Source of the DNA: Mucilaginibacter jinjuensis
Lineage (GTDB): Bacteria; Bacteroidota; Bacteroidia; Sphingobacteriales; Sphingobacteriaceae
Reading direction: 5' to 3'
NCBI RefSeq assembly: GCF_028596025.1
Contig: NZ_CP117167.1
Coordinates: 744,001 to 808,000, forward strand
Length of the DNA: 64,000 nt
Below are positions 35,974 to 44,806 of this stretch, piece by piece (position 1 is the stretch's first letter; every line of letters begins with the position of its first letter). The notes beneath the pieces were generated by a model, which saw only the letters and a list, made by a program, of their open reading frames with translations, searched no databases and was not told the DNA's origin. The translations under genes were made by a program, and so were the position numbers.

Positions 35974-36429
35974 CTAAAAGTCGTCAGCGTAGCCTTTTGT
36001 TTCGAGGAAATTTAACCAAAGGCCTTCCAGCTCATCAACCAGTTGTGGTTTTATGGAGATACCTGATGCCTGCGGAGTCCAGGTTTGAGCGGCGAGGTTG
36101 CCGGTTTTCAGAATATCAAGTGAAAGTATCTGCTCTTTTTCGGGGTTCAATAAAACATCAAGCGTAATATCGACGCGGAAATGATGCCTGCCTTTTCGAA
36201 AGGCCCGGTATGGTTCTGAAGTTATAATGCCCGATGCGCAAATCCCTTTAGGCTCAACACCTAATCGAACAATGTACGCTTGGTCGCCTACCTGGATAGA
36301 TTTATGGCTCGCTGCGCTCCAGTCTTCCTTAAGTCCGCCTTCGGCAGCCAATTTTTTAATATCATCCTCCAGATCTTCCCATGGCCACTTCAATGGGTTC
36401 CAGCCAAATAAAAAAGCGAGTTGTGGCAT
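35974..36429 (-). CDS. Stand-alone EVE-like (PUA-superfamily) domain protein
   Basis: 151 aa. LAFLFGWNPLKWPWEDLEDDI at the N terminus and SIQVGDQAYIVRLGVEPKGICASGIITSEPY resemble the EVE-like domain found in front of HNH and McrB-type nucleases, where it recognises modified bases in DNA or RNA. Here there is no nuclease part; the C-terminal half has ITLDVLLNP and TWTPQASGISIKP. Together with the 50-residue gene it forms a two-gene minus-strand unit. Binding of modified nucleic acid is inferred from similarity only. Confidence 0.7.
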   Translation of the reverse strand: MPQLAFLFGWNPLKWPWEDLEDDIKKLAAEGGLKEDWSAASHKSIQVGDQAYIVRLGVEPKGICASGIITSEPYRAFRKGRHHFRVDITLDVLLNPEKEQILSLDILKTGNLAAQTWTPQASGISIKPQLVDELEGLWLNFLETKGYADDF

Positions 36430-36505
36430 AATAGTAAGTTTGAATAGTATTCTTTTGCTCCTCCTTTAGTCCATAGGACTCCTATGGAAGGGGCTGGGGG
36501 CGAGC

Positions 36506-37282
36506 TTAATAACCCGGGTTACCGGTTAACTCTTCCAGTTTGTTTCTGGCGGTCTGCAGTTCGCGGGCCAGTTTCTTTTCTTTTTCGTTGGCTTTGGCTT
36601 TGTAGGTTTTGTATTCCTCGTCCAGGTCCTCATATAATCTGATACGGTATTTAGCTTCGCGGCTATAACTGCCCGAACGGAAAACTACAAATGCTGCAAC
36701 TGCGGCGCACACAATAACCAGGCCCCACATTAAAGTGTTATAGGCCGATTTTGTCATATCTATACCCAGCAGGCTAATGCTATCAACCTTATTGCTCGAT
36801 GCGGTTAATACTTGTTCTTTTGATGATAGCTGGGTGTGCAGGGTTTTAACCGAGTCTTTAAGCGCTGCAACGGTAGTTGTTAAAGGATTTACTTTTTTGC
36901 GTTGTAAATTCAGGGTGTCTGTAACACTTTTATAAAAGGCAGCGAGCAGGGGGCGCTGATAACCATAAGTTCTGTTCAGTAAAAATTGATATTGGCCGTT
37001 TATGCTGCGGTCGTTAGGCTCAACCGGCGTTGATGGTACATACGGTTTGGCTACAGTACTTGCGGGCGGAACATTGGTGCCAGGAGTACTGGTTTGTGGC
37101 GTAACTGGCTTGGCAGGGTATGTTGTACCGGCAGGCTGTGTGGTAACCGCTTTAGGTTTATACACAACCGGTGGTTTTACAGGTACTTCTTTTTTAGTAC
37201 TGTCTTGTGCAGAAGCGAATTGTGAAGATACGGTGATTAGCGCCGCGGCAATTAACCCTTTAAAAAACAGTTTGTTAGTCAT
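36506..37282 (-). CDS. Coiled-coil membrane protein with Pro/Thr-rich linker
   Basis: 258 aa. Signal peptide ending QFASAQ, a Pro/Thr/Lys linker (residues about 30-90, VKPPVVYKPKAVTTQPAG), a helical periplasmic part (about 95-170), a membrane helix (about 183-203, MWGLVIVCAAVAAFVVF) and a charged cytoplasmic coiled coil (EEYKTYKAKANEKEKKLARE). I do not recognise a family. The layout suggests a periplasm-to-cytoplasm structural or sensory link. Confidence 0.72.
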   Translation of the reverse strand: MTNKLFFKGLIAAALITVSSQFASAQDSTKKEVPVKPPVVYKPKAVTTQPAGTTYPAKPVTPQTSTPGTNVPPASTVAKPYVPSTPVEPNDRSINGQYQFLLNRTYGYQRPLLAAFYKSVTDTLNLQRKKVNPLTTTVAALKDSVKTLHTQLSSKEQVLTASSNKVDSISLLGIDMTKSAYNTLMWGLVIVCAAVAAFVVFRSGSYSREAKYRIRLYEDLDEEYKTYKAKANEKEKKLARELQTARNKLEELTGNPGY

Positions 37283-37440
37283 AATTAATGATAATTAGAT
37301 GTATTGTGCCCAATAATCACGTGTAACGTAAACCAGGCGCACAAGTTGCACTAAGTTATTAAAACTTATTTAATCGGGATTAAAATTCTGTATTTAATGT
37401 AAAAGCTAAAGGTTATCATTGAGGTACTTATATTAGCGGC

Positions 37441-38700
37441 ATGAATATCGGGATTATTGGTTTGGGCGATATGGGCCGCTTATATGCGAAGGCATTTGCC
37501 AATGCAGGTTACACTGTATTTGGTTGCGACCTGCCCCAGAACAGGCAAAAAGTAGAAGAAGAACTGGCTGGCCAGCAGGTAGCCGTATTGGATAAGGGAA
37601 CGGAGGTTGCAGCTCAAAGTGATCTGCTGATCTATTCTGTAGAGGCCGAATACCTGGAGCAGGTAGTTGCCCAATCGTATCTTTCTATTAAGCCCAATGC
37701 TATTGTTGCCGGGCAAACTTCTGTTAAGTCTATCGAGATTGAGATTTTCGAGAAGTATCTGCCTGCCGGTGTTAATATCATCACCTTCCATGCTATGCAC
37801 GGGCCGGGCTTTGAACCCAAAGGACAAAAGCTGATGCTGATCCGCCACAGGAGTGATGATGAAAGCTATCAGCGCATGTTCGATCTGTTTAACGCGATAG
37901 GGACGGATATTGTGGAACTACCCGATTACCATCAGCACGATCAGATTGTGGCCGATACCCAGGCTGTAACGCACGTGGGTTTCGAGAGTATGGGAACCGC
38001 ATGGAAATCTGCCGGTTTTTTCCCCTGGGATAATGCTTCTTATAACGGAGGTATCGATAATGTGAAGATCCTTACTACGCTGCGTATCTTTAGTTATAAG
38101 GCACACGTGTACGCCGGTTTAGCTATTCTGAACCCTTATGCCCGCCAGCAGGTGAAGCGTTACGCTATATCTGAATCAGAATTATTTAAGCTGATGATCA
38201 TGGAAGAAGAGAAAGCTTTCCGCGAGCGTATTTACAAGGCCCGCGATTTTGTTTTCCACGAAAGCCGCAAGCTCATTATGTTTAACGACCAGGTGATGAA
38301 AGATTTCTCCCTGGGCGATGGCGGCATCCACCCAAAACCAAACTCGCACTTGAGTATATTAAGTATGGTTGATGCCTGGTACCATTTAGGTGTAAACCCG
38401 TATGATAACCTGATTGCCCAAACCCCGCCATTCCGCCTGCGTTTGGGTATTGCCGAATATCTGTTTAAGAACGAAGCTTTACTGGAAGAATCGATAGAAA
38501 CAGCCCTATACGATAAAACTATCCGTGGTGATGATCTGGAATTTCACTCGGCCGTGCGCGAGTGGTCGTCTATTATAGGATACGGCGATATGGAAGGTTA
38601 TAAGAAACACTTCAACGATGTGCAAACCTTTTTCGCCGACAGGTTAGATGAGGGCAAAAAGCAGAGTGCCGAGCTAATTCGAAGGCTGATGATGGATTAG
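37441..38700 (+). CDS. Prephenate dehydrogenase, fungal TYR1-like
   Basis: 419 aa. N-terminal Rossmann fold (GIIGLGDMGRLYA, residues 4-16), then QSDLLIYSVEAEYLEQVVA, GQTSVKSIEIEIFEKYLP, FHAMHGPG (116-123), ADTQAVTH (171-178), RIFSYKAHVYAGLAILNP (215-232), PNSHLSILSMVDAWYHLGV and DLEFHSAVREWSSI. These blocks correspond one by one to yeast Tyr1 as I remember it (DMGLLYA, ADTQAVTHAAF, WHVYAGLAITNP, PNSHLSLLAIVDSW, REWSSV). The protein is also longer than the usual bacterial TyrA of about 280-370 aa. Converts prephenate to 4-hydroxyphenylpyruvate in Tyr synthesis. Single gene with its own terminator. Confidence 0.85.
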   Translation: MNIGIIGLGDMGRLYAKAFANAGYTVFGCDLPQNRQKVEEELAGQQVAVLDKGTEVAAQSDLLIYSVEAEYLEQVVAQSYLSIKPNAIVAGQTSVKSIEIEIFEKYLPAGVNIITFHAMHGPGFEPKGQKLMLIRHRSDDESYQRMFDLFNAIGTDIVELPDYHQHDQIVADTQAVTHVGFESMGTAWKSAGFFPWDNASYNGGIDNVKILTTLRIFSYKAHVYAGLAILNPYARQQVKRYAISESELFKLMIMEEEKAFRERIYKARDFVFHESRKLIMFNDQVMKDFSLGDGGIHPKPNSHLSILSMVDAWYHLGVNPYDNLIAQTPPFRLRLGIAEYLFKNEALLEESIETALYDKTIRGDDLEFHSAVREWSSIIGYGDMEGYKKHFNDVQTFFADRLDEGKKQSAELIRRLMMD

Positions 38701-38720
38701 AGCCATTAATATAATTCAAA

Positions 38721-38755
38721 CAAAAAAGACGATCTCAAAAGGGTCGTCTTTTTTG
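38721..38755 (+). terminator. Rho-independent terminator after the prephenate dehydrogenase gene
   Basis: The stem CAAAAAAGACGATC / GGTCGTCTTTTTTG (one wobble pair) with loop TCAAAAG, starting 20 bases after the stop codon. Confidence 0.88.
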
Positions 38756-38961
38756 TTTTATTACCCTGATAGCCTGTCTGTTATTGCCTTATTAAAAAGG
38801 GTAAACTACCTGTCGCAATACAATAATTATACCCTGCCGCCGGCCTGGCCAATCATCTACCTTGGCTGTATGGAAATCGTATCCATAACCAATTATTAAA
38901 ACACAAGGCGGATACCGAAAAGCCTTAACAGAGTAGGTAAAAAACTAAATCTTATTAAATT

Positions 38962-39441
38962 ATGTCAGAATTATTATTAGCCAAAGATGGCCAGGTTTAC
39001 ACAGGTTATGATAGCCTTGCAGGGCCACAATTTTGTACCCCAACCTTTATTGGTTGTAGTGCCTGTATTGGAGCCAACGTAGTAGGTGGTTCAGTTGTAC
39101 TTACCGTAAGTGTTAATACCCCATTTGGTGGTGTTACAAAAAGCTTCCAGATTGGTAGCGGCGGCAGCTTTACATGGCAACCGTTCAGCAAATTTAAGGT
39201 GGTTATTTCTATCAACAATTTTAGCGAGCAAGGTGGTAGCTTTAGCTTTGATGCCGGTATCCAGGTTTGTATAGATGTACCTTTCTTAGGTTGGAAATGC
39301 GCAGGTTACTCTTACCATTTCAGCATCCCTGGCAGTCATTTACTTAAAGCAGCTGCCGAGCCAAGCGATGCTGATTTGACCAATCAGCTTATCCTGCAGT
39401 TATTACTGGCAAAAGAAACCAATACTTGTAATTGCCACTAA
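38962..39441 (+). CDS. Orphan 159-residue beta-rich protein with scattered Cys
   Basis: 159 aa without signal peptide or membrane helix. Cys at residues 25, 32 and 35 (FCTPTFIGCSACIG), two in the middle (VCIDVPFLGWKCAG) and the final CNCH. The middle is beta-rich, glycine- and serine-rich (FQIGSGGSFTWQPFSKFKV, GGSFSFDAGIQV). I recognise no family. It stands alone between two terminators with a 260-base upstream gap. Cys could bind metal or form cross-links. Confidence 0.65.
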   Translation: MSELLLAKDGQVYTGYDSLAGPQFCTPTFIGCSACIGANVVGGSVVLTVSVNTPFGGVTKSFQIGSGGSFTWQPFSKFKVVISINNFSEQGGSFSFDAGIQVCIDVPFLGWKCAGYSYHFSIPGSHLLKAAAEPSDADLTNQLILQLLLAKETNTCNCH

Positions 39442-39457
39442 GCAAATTGCATTAATA

Positions 39458-39488
39458 AAAAAGCGACCCGGTAAACAGGTCGCTTTTT
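39458..39488. terminator. Bidirectional terminator between convergent genes
   Basis: An 11-bp stem AAAAAGCGACC / GGTCGCTTTTT, with T-rich sequence on both sides; it serves the orphan gene (+) and possibly the M1 peptidase gene (-). Confidence 0.85.
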
Positions 39489-39534
39489 CTTTTATAATGA
39501 ATGAGTCTTGTTTCTTGTCTCTGGATTCTTGATT

Positions 39535-41409
39535 CTATTTTTTCCAGCTATTATTGCTTTCGTCGGCATCCATAAAAATGCCGTTATCCAGTTTAATACC
39601 GGTAATCTCTTTAGTGCCGGTTAAGGTAATTACTACGGCTTTTTGGTTGTTCTGCCAAACTATTGGTGTTTGGTGGAAAGCTTTGGTGGTACCATCAGCA
39701 TAAGTGGCAACTACATCAAACGGGATGGCAAAACCGCCAACGTTTTTAATATCAACCTGCACGCCTTTAGCGGTGTTAGTCACTTTATCAATAGCCAGGT
39801 CATCATAATAATTGGTGAAGAACCAGTTATTAAAGAACCAATCGAGGTTTTTGCCAGAACCGGTACTCATCGAGTTAAAGTAATCCCATGGGATAGGGTG
39901 CTTGCCGTTCCAGTTATCCATATAGGTATGCAGTGCTTTTTTAAACAGCTCATCGCCCAGCATATCTTTTAAAGCCAGGTAGCTTAATGATGGTTTGCCG
40001 TATTCGTTATTACCTATGCCAACATTTAATTCGCTGGTTGGGGTAATAACAGGCAGGTCTTCGGCAGAAGCACGATTGTGGATCCAGCCGTTTACGCGGA
40101 AGCCTTTATACAGTTTCTCTGCAGCTTCTTTGCCAACTTCGGCAGTACCTATTAACAGTTCGTAAGTAGTGGCCCAACCTTCGTCCATATAACCATAACG
40201 GGTTTCATTGATCCCCATATAGAATGGGAAGTAGGTATGCGCAATTTCATGATCCTGCACAAACTGTGCAAAGCGGATGTCTTTAGTATGGCTATCGTTC
40301 ACCATCATCGGGTACTCCATATCAGCAAATCCCTGAAAAGCAGTCATTTTAGGGAAAGGGTAGGGTACGCCCGGCCAGTTATGCGAAAACCAGCTTAAGC
40401 TGTTACGGCCAAACTGTACCGAGTGATGAAAATCTTCTGAGCTATTTAAAAACGCAGCCTGCATACTGGCGCGGCGGTGGGTAGCATCATCAACCACGGT
40501 ACTTGCTGCATCCCATACGTAATGGTCACTTATACCTACGGCCACGTCTGTAATGTTATTGGCTGTCCAGACCCAGGTATTCATGGCGTTTTGAGCTGTG
40601 ATGTTTTTCTTAGCCAGATCTTCGGCTGTAGCCACGTGTATGGTAGAATCACTGGTGAATGATGCCTGCAGGCGTTTTGCATACTCGGGTTGCAGTACCT
40701 GGTTGGCATTTTGTAATGTACCGGTTGCCCAAACAATAAAGTTTTTAGGTACGGTTACGCTCAGCTTATAGTCGTTAAAATCGTTGTAAAACTCTAACGC
40801 ATCGTTAAACGGCAGGCGGTCCCAGCCATTATAGTCGTCATAGACAGATACGCGGGGATAGAAATAAGCAAGGTAATAAGTGGTAGAATCTATCATCCCT
40901 TCGCGCTCGCTTTTTAAAGAAATCTGGTAGTGCCATGTTATATTAAGCTTAACAGAATCGTGCGGGGCTAAAGGTTGAGTTAACCTTACGCCCTGGTTAG
41001 TGGCGGCATTGGTTACATTATTCCATTTAGTAGCGGTGCCATTTATGTTAAAAGTATCAATCTGGATGCCGCTTGTGAGGTAATCTGCCTCAACCGGGCT
41101 TAACCTTACAGCACCGGGGCGGTGGATGTTAATGATCAGCTTCATGTTTAGGCTTTTCAGCGTATCGGGGCTGTTGTTGATGTAGGTAATTTCCTCGTTT
41201 CCTTTAATGTTGCGGTCGGGCACATTGGCGGTTACATGGATGTTGTAGCGGCCATGGTTTTGCCAGTAGTTTTTTCCGGGACGCCCATCTAATGAGCGGG
41301 TTGCGTTTGTATATGCACGTTTTATATCGCGCGGCATATATAAAGTTTGTGCCGATGCTGCGCTTATAATAAAGAACAGAAAGGCATTTAAAAGCAATTT
41401 TTTGTACAT
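39535..41409 (-). CDS. M1 family metallopeptidase, secreted (second copy)
   Basis: 624 aa with a signal peptide ending AASAQ. Zinc site HEIAH at 387-391 and Glu410 in YMDEGWATTYE, spaced as in gluzincins; FADMEYPMM is the substrate-N-terminus motif. Same layout as the M1 peptidase at 20691-22661, but the two have diverged widely. Probably a periplasmic or surface aminopeptidase. Its upstream region (41410-41622) is AT-rich and lies back to back with the rplC promoter. Confidence 0.92.
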   Translation of the reverse strand: MYKKLLLNAFLFFIISAASAQTLYMPRDIKRAYTNATRSLDGRPGKNYWQNHGRYNIHVTANVPDRNIKGNEEITYINNSPDTLKSLNMKLIINIHRPGAVRLSPVEADYLTSGIQIDTFNINGTATKWNNVTNAATNQGVRLTQPLAPHDSVKLNITWHYQISLKSEREGMIDSTTYYLAYFYPRVSVYDDYNGWDRLPFNDALEFYNDFNDYKLSVTVPKNFIVWATGTLQNANQVLQPEYAKRLQASFTSDSTIHVATAEDLAKKNITAQNAMNTWVWTANNITDVAVGISDHYVWDAASTVVDDATHRRASMQAAFLNSSEDFHHSVQFGRNSLSWFSHNWPGVPYPFPKMTAFQGFADMEYPMMVNDSHTKDIRFAQFVQDHEIAHTYFPFYMGINETRYGYMDEGWATTYELLIGTAEVGKEAAEKLYKGFRVNGWIHNRASAEDLPVITPTSELNVGIGNNEYGKPSLSYLALKDMLGDELFKKALHTYMDNWNGKHPIPWDYFNSMSTGSGKNLDWFFNNWFFTNYYDDLAIDKVTNTAKGVQVDIKNVGGFAIPFDVVATYADGTTKAFHQTPIVWQNNQKAVVITLTGTKEITGIKLDNGIFMDADESNNSWKK

Positions 41410-41622
41410 AGCTGGGGGATAATAGTTTTACGCAATTTTAATAAAATACTGTATTAAATTAGCGTAACAATTATAGTTTTGTGCCCCTGGTTGTTAAAAT
41501 AGCAAACATGCGCTACTTGGTGTAACTTATTACACATGGTAATATGAACGATAGCACCCCCAATGCTATTTGACTTACAAAACGTTAGGTGTAAAATTAT
41601 TGAAAAAATAATTTCCTAAGTG

Positions 41623-41653
41623 TTTGAGAGTTAATTAATAATTCCTATCTTTG
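41623..41653 (+). promoter_or_regulatory. Promoter of the rplC-rplQ ribosomal operon
   Basis: TTTG at 41623-41626, exactly 19 bases, then TATCTTTG at 41646-41653, a consensus Bacteroidota promoter. GTCCCTTTAGGGGGAAC follows at once and can fold as a TCCC/GGGA hairpin at the transcript start. This promoter explains how the block survives without rpsJ upstream. Confidence 0.88.
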
Positions 41654-41729
41654 CCGTCCCTTTAGGGGGAACTATGCCTTGAACGAAGCCCTACTGCTTC
41701 GATGGGCAAAACAAAAAATAAAAAACAAA

Positions 41730-42347
41730 ATGTCAGGAATTATTGGTAAAAAAGTAGGGATGACCAGTATTTTCGATGAGGCCGGAAAAAACATTCCGTG
41801 TACCGTAATCGAAGCTGGTCCTTGTGTAGTAACACAAGTACGATCTGTAGAAACAGACGGGTACGCTGCAATCCAGTTAGCGTATGATGAGAAAAAGGAG
41901 AAGAATACTTCTGCTCCTTTGAAAGGTCACTTCCAAAAAGCCGGTACTACACCAAAGCGCAAGCTTGTAGAATTCAAAACATTTGAGGACGAAAAGAATT
42001 TAGGCGACACCGTTACTGTCGAGATCTTCAACTCAGGTGATTTTGTGGATGTAGTAGGTACCTCAAAAGGTAAAGGCTTTCAGGGCGTTGTAAAACGTCA
42101 CGGATTTGGCGGTGTGGGTATGCAAACTCACGGACAGCACAACCGTTTAAGAGCGCCAGGTTCACTGGGTGCATCTTCATGGCCTTCACGCGTATTTAAA
42201 GGTATGCGTATGGCTGGTCAAACTGGTAACGTTCGTGTTAAGGTTCAAAACCTTGAAGTGGTTAAAGTTTATCCAGAGCAAAATTTATTGGTGGTTAAGG
42301 GATCTATTCCCGGAGCTAAGGGTTCATTCGTAATCGTTGATAAATAA
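41730..42347 (+). CDS. rplC: 50S ribosomal protein L3
   Basis: 205 aa from ATG 41730 ([20 protein letters not shown]); upstream in-frame codons would add residues not found in L3. Contains the Gln/Gly-rich loop ([19 protein letters not shown]) that reaches the peptidyl transferase centre. First gene of the second ribosomal operon. Confidence 0.98.
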   Translation: MSGIIGKKVGMTSIFDEAGKNIPCTVIEAGPCVVTQVRSVETDGYAAIQLAYDEKKEKNTSAPLKGHFQKAGTTPKRKLVEFKTFEDEKNLGDTVTVEIFNSGDFVDVVGTSKGKGFQGVVKRHGFGGVGMQTHGQHNRLRAPGSLGASSWPSRVFKGMRMAGQTGNVRVKVQNLEVVKVYPEQNLLVVKGSIPGAKGSFVIVDK

Positions 42348-42348
42348 G

Positions 42349-42978
42349 ATGGAAGTTAATGTATTAAATGTATCAGGTAAGCAAACAGGTGCCAAGGTGC
42401 AACTTCCTGATTCGGTATTCGGTATCGAGCCCAACGATCACGCTATTTACCTGGATGTAAAACAATATCTGGCTAATCAGCGTCAGGGTACGCACAAATC
42501 AAAACAACGTAATGAAATTGCCGGTTCAACCCGCAAATTACATAAACAAAAAGGTACAGGTGGTGCACGTGCCGGTAGCATCAAATCTCCATTATTTAAT
42601 GGTGGTGGTCGTGTTTTCGGTCCTCAGCCTCGTGATTACAGCTTTAAATTAAACAAAAAGCTTAAATCACTGGCTCGTAAATCAGCCTTATCATACAAAG
42701 CACAGGATAGCAATGTGGTTGTATTAGAAGACTTTAGCTTTGACGCTGTTAAAACTAAAAACTATGTACAATTACTTGCTGATTTACAGTTAACTAACGA
42801 AAAAACTTTGTTAGTACTGCCTGCAGCAAATAACAATGTTTATTTATCAAGCAGAAATCTGAAAAAAACCAAAGTGATCACAGCTGATCAGTTAAACACT
42901 TATGATGTGTTAAACGCTGGTAAATTGATTTTGACTTCAGGTTCTGTTAAAACTTTGGAGGAAGCTTTCGCTAAGTAA
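42349..42978 (+). CDS. rplD: 50S ribosomal protein L4
   Basis: 209 aa from ATG 42349, one base after the rplC stop. [20 protein letters not shown] and the tunnel loop [29 protein letters not shown] are present. In Proteobacteria L4 represses the S10 operon; whether that holds here is unknown. Confidence 0.97.
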   Translation: MEVNVLNVSGKQTGAKVQLPDSVFGIEPNDHAIYLDVKQYLANQRQGTHKSKQRNEIAGSTRKLHKQKGTGGARAGSIKSPLFNGGGRVFGPQPRDYSFKLNKKLKSLARKSALSYKAQDSNVVVLEDFSFDAVKTKNYVQLLADLQLTNEKTLLVLPAANNNVYLSSRNLKKTKVITADQLNTYDVLNAGKLILTSGSVKTLEEAFAK

Positions 42979-42979
42979 T

Positions 42980-43270
42980 ATGGAAGTATTAAAGAAACCC
43001 TTACTTACAGAAAAAGTAGCTCAGTTAACTGAGAAACTTAATCGTTATGTTTTCAAGGTTGATCACAGAGCTAACAAGATCCAGATCAAATCTGCAATCG
43101 AGAACATGTATGGTGTTAACGTTACAGCGGTAAACACCATGAAATATGTCGGAAAACTTAAAACCCGCAACACTAAAGCAGGTGCCGTATCTGGCCGCGC
43201 TGCTACTTATAAGAAAGCGGTTATTTCGTTGAAAGACGGTGAAACAATAGATTTTTATAGCACAATATAA
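42980..43270 (+). CDS. rplW: 50S ribosomal protein L23
   Basis: 96 aa. [21 protein letters not shown] and [16 protein letters not shown] are standard. Forms part of the docking site for trigger factor and SRP at the tunnel exit. One base separates it from rplD. Confidence 0.97.
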   Translation: MEVLKKPLLTEKVAQLTEKLNRYVFKVDHRANKIQIKSAIENMYGVNVTAVNTMKYVGKLKTRNTKAGAVSGRAATYKKAVISLKDGETIDFYSTI

Positions 43271-43278
43271 AAAGAGAA

Positions 43279-44103
43279 ATGGCAGTTAAAAGATTTAAAC
43301 CGGTTACGCCGGGTACCCGCTTCAGAGTTGGTGCCGATTATTCGGACGTAACAACCAATGTGCCTGAAAAGTCACTGGTTGTATCGCACAAGAAATCAGG
43401 TGGTCGTAACAATACCGGTAAAATGACCATGCGTTATATCGGTGGGGGACATAAGAAATCATACCGATTGATCGACTTCAAGCGTAACAAATTCGACATT
43501 CCCGCGAAAGTTACCACTATTGAGTACGATCCAAACCGTTCAGCACGTATCGCCCTGTTAACTTATGTTGATGGTGAGAAACGTTACATGATCGCTCCTG
43601 AAGGATTACAAGTTGGACAAACTGTATTATCAGGCGAAGCTGTTGCACCAGAAGTTGGTAACACGTTACCACTAAAGGCTATCCCGCTTGGTTCGATCAT
43701 CCACAACATTGAACTTAATCCTGGTCAGGGTGGCACCATTGCACGCTCTGCAGGTACTTACGCACAACTGTCTGCACGTGATGGCAAATATGCTATCATC
43801 AAATTGCCTTCTGGCGAAACCCGTATGATCCTGGCTACCTGCCTTGCAACCATCGGTACTGTTTCGAATGCCGAGAAAGCAAACGAAGTGTTAGGTAAAG
43901 CCGGCCGTAAACGCTGGTTGGGCCGCAGACCAAGAGTACGTGGTGTTGCTATGAACCCTGTCGATCACCCTATGGGTGGTGGTGAAGGCCGTTCATCAGG
44001 AGGTCACCCTCGTTCACGTAAAGGTTTATTAGCTAAAGGCTACAAAACTCGTGACAAAAAGAAAACATCGGATCGTTATATCATTGAAAGAAGGAAAAAA
44101 TAA
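43279..44103 (+). CDS. rplB: 50S ribosomal protein L2
   Basis: 274 aa. Peptidyl-transferase-associated protein with [19 protein letters not shown] at the N terminus and the functional loop [17 protein letters not shown] with the conserved His. Its stop overlaps the rpsS start (TAATG). Confidence 0.98.
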   Translation: MAVKRFKPVTPGTRFRVGADYSDVTTNVPEKSLVVSHKKSGGRNNTGKMTMRYIGGGHKKSYRLIDFKRNKFDIPAKVTTIEYDPNRSARIALLTYVDGEKRYMIAPEGLQVGQTVLSGEAVAPEVGNTLPLKAIPLGSIIHNIELNPGQGGTIARSAGTYAQLSARDGKYAIIKLPSGETRMILATCLATIGTVSNAEKANEVLGKAGRKRWLGRRPRVRGVAMNPVDHPMGGGEGRSSGGHPRSRKGLLAKGYKTRDKKKTSDRYIIERRKK

Positions 44104-44369
44104 TGGCTCGTTCAATTAAAAAAGGACCTTATATTGATTTCAACCTGGAAAGAAAAGTTCTTGTCCTGAATGAATCAAATAAAAAATCAGTTGTAAAAAC
44201 ATGGTCAAGACGTTCCATGATATCTCCTGACTTCGTTGGTCATACATTCGCAGTACACAACGGTAACAAGTTTATCCCTGTGTACGTAACAGAAAACATG
44301 GTTGGTCACAAGCTGGGAGAGTTTGCACCAACCCGTACATTCCGTGGTCACGCAGAAAAGAAAAAATAA
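44103..44369 (+). CDS. rpsS: 30S ribosomal protein S19
   Basis: 88 aa. [37 protein letters not shown] and [15 protein letters not shown] are standard. Start overlaps the rplB stop by one base. Confidence 0.97.
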   Translation: MARSIKKGPYIDFNLERKVLVLNESNKKSVVKTWSRRSMISPDFVGHTFAVHNGNKFIPVYVTENMVGHKLGEFAPTRTFRGHAEKKK

Positions 44370-44372
44370 GGC

Positions 44373-44801
44373 ATGGAAGCAACAACTAAAATCAAAAAGT
44401 CTGTATTGATCAGACAACAGAAAGAAGCTGCAAAAGCTGTTGTAGGCGGCGCTTCTATCGCAAAACTGCAAAACTGCCCAACTTCTCCGCGCAAAATGCG
44501 CTTAGTAGTTGATCTGATTCGCGGTATGAATGTAGAGAAAGCTTTATATACATTAAAGTTTACAAATAAAGAAGCGGCTATCCGTGTTGAGAAACTGTTA
44601 TTATCAGCTATCAAAAACTGGGAAGCTAAAAACGAAGGCAAACGTGTTGAGGATAGCAATTTATTTGTGAAAGAAGTTTCTGTAGGCGGTGGCCGTCAGT
44701 TAAAAAGACTTCGCCCGGCCCCACAAGGCCGTGGATACCGTATCCGTAAGCGCTCAAATCACGTAACACTTATTGTGGACAGTAAAACAGAAATCAATTA
44801 A
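44373..44801 (+). CDS. rplV: 50S ribosomal protein L22, N-terminally extended
   Basis: 142 aa, longer than the common form of about 110. The conserved part starts near residue 32 ([18 protein letters not shown]) and ends [22 protein letters not shown], the hairpin that lines the exit tunnel. The first 30 residues ([19 protein letters not shown]) are an additional basic helix. Confidence 0.96.
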   Translation: MEATTKIKKSVLIRQQKEAAKAVVGGASIAKLQNCPTSPRKMRLVVDLIRGMNVEKALYTLKFTNKEAAIRVEKLLLSAIKNWEAKNEGKRVEDSNLFVKEVSVGGGRQLKRLRPAPQGRGYRIRKRSNHVTLIVDSKTEIN

Positions 44802-44806
44802 TTAAA

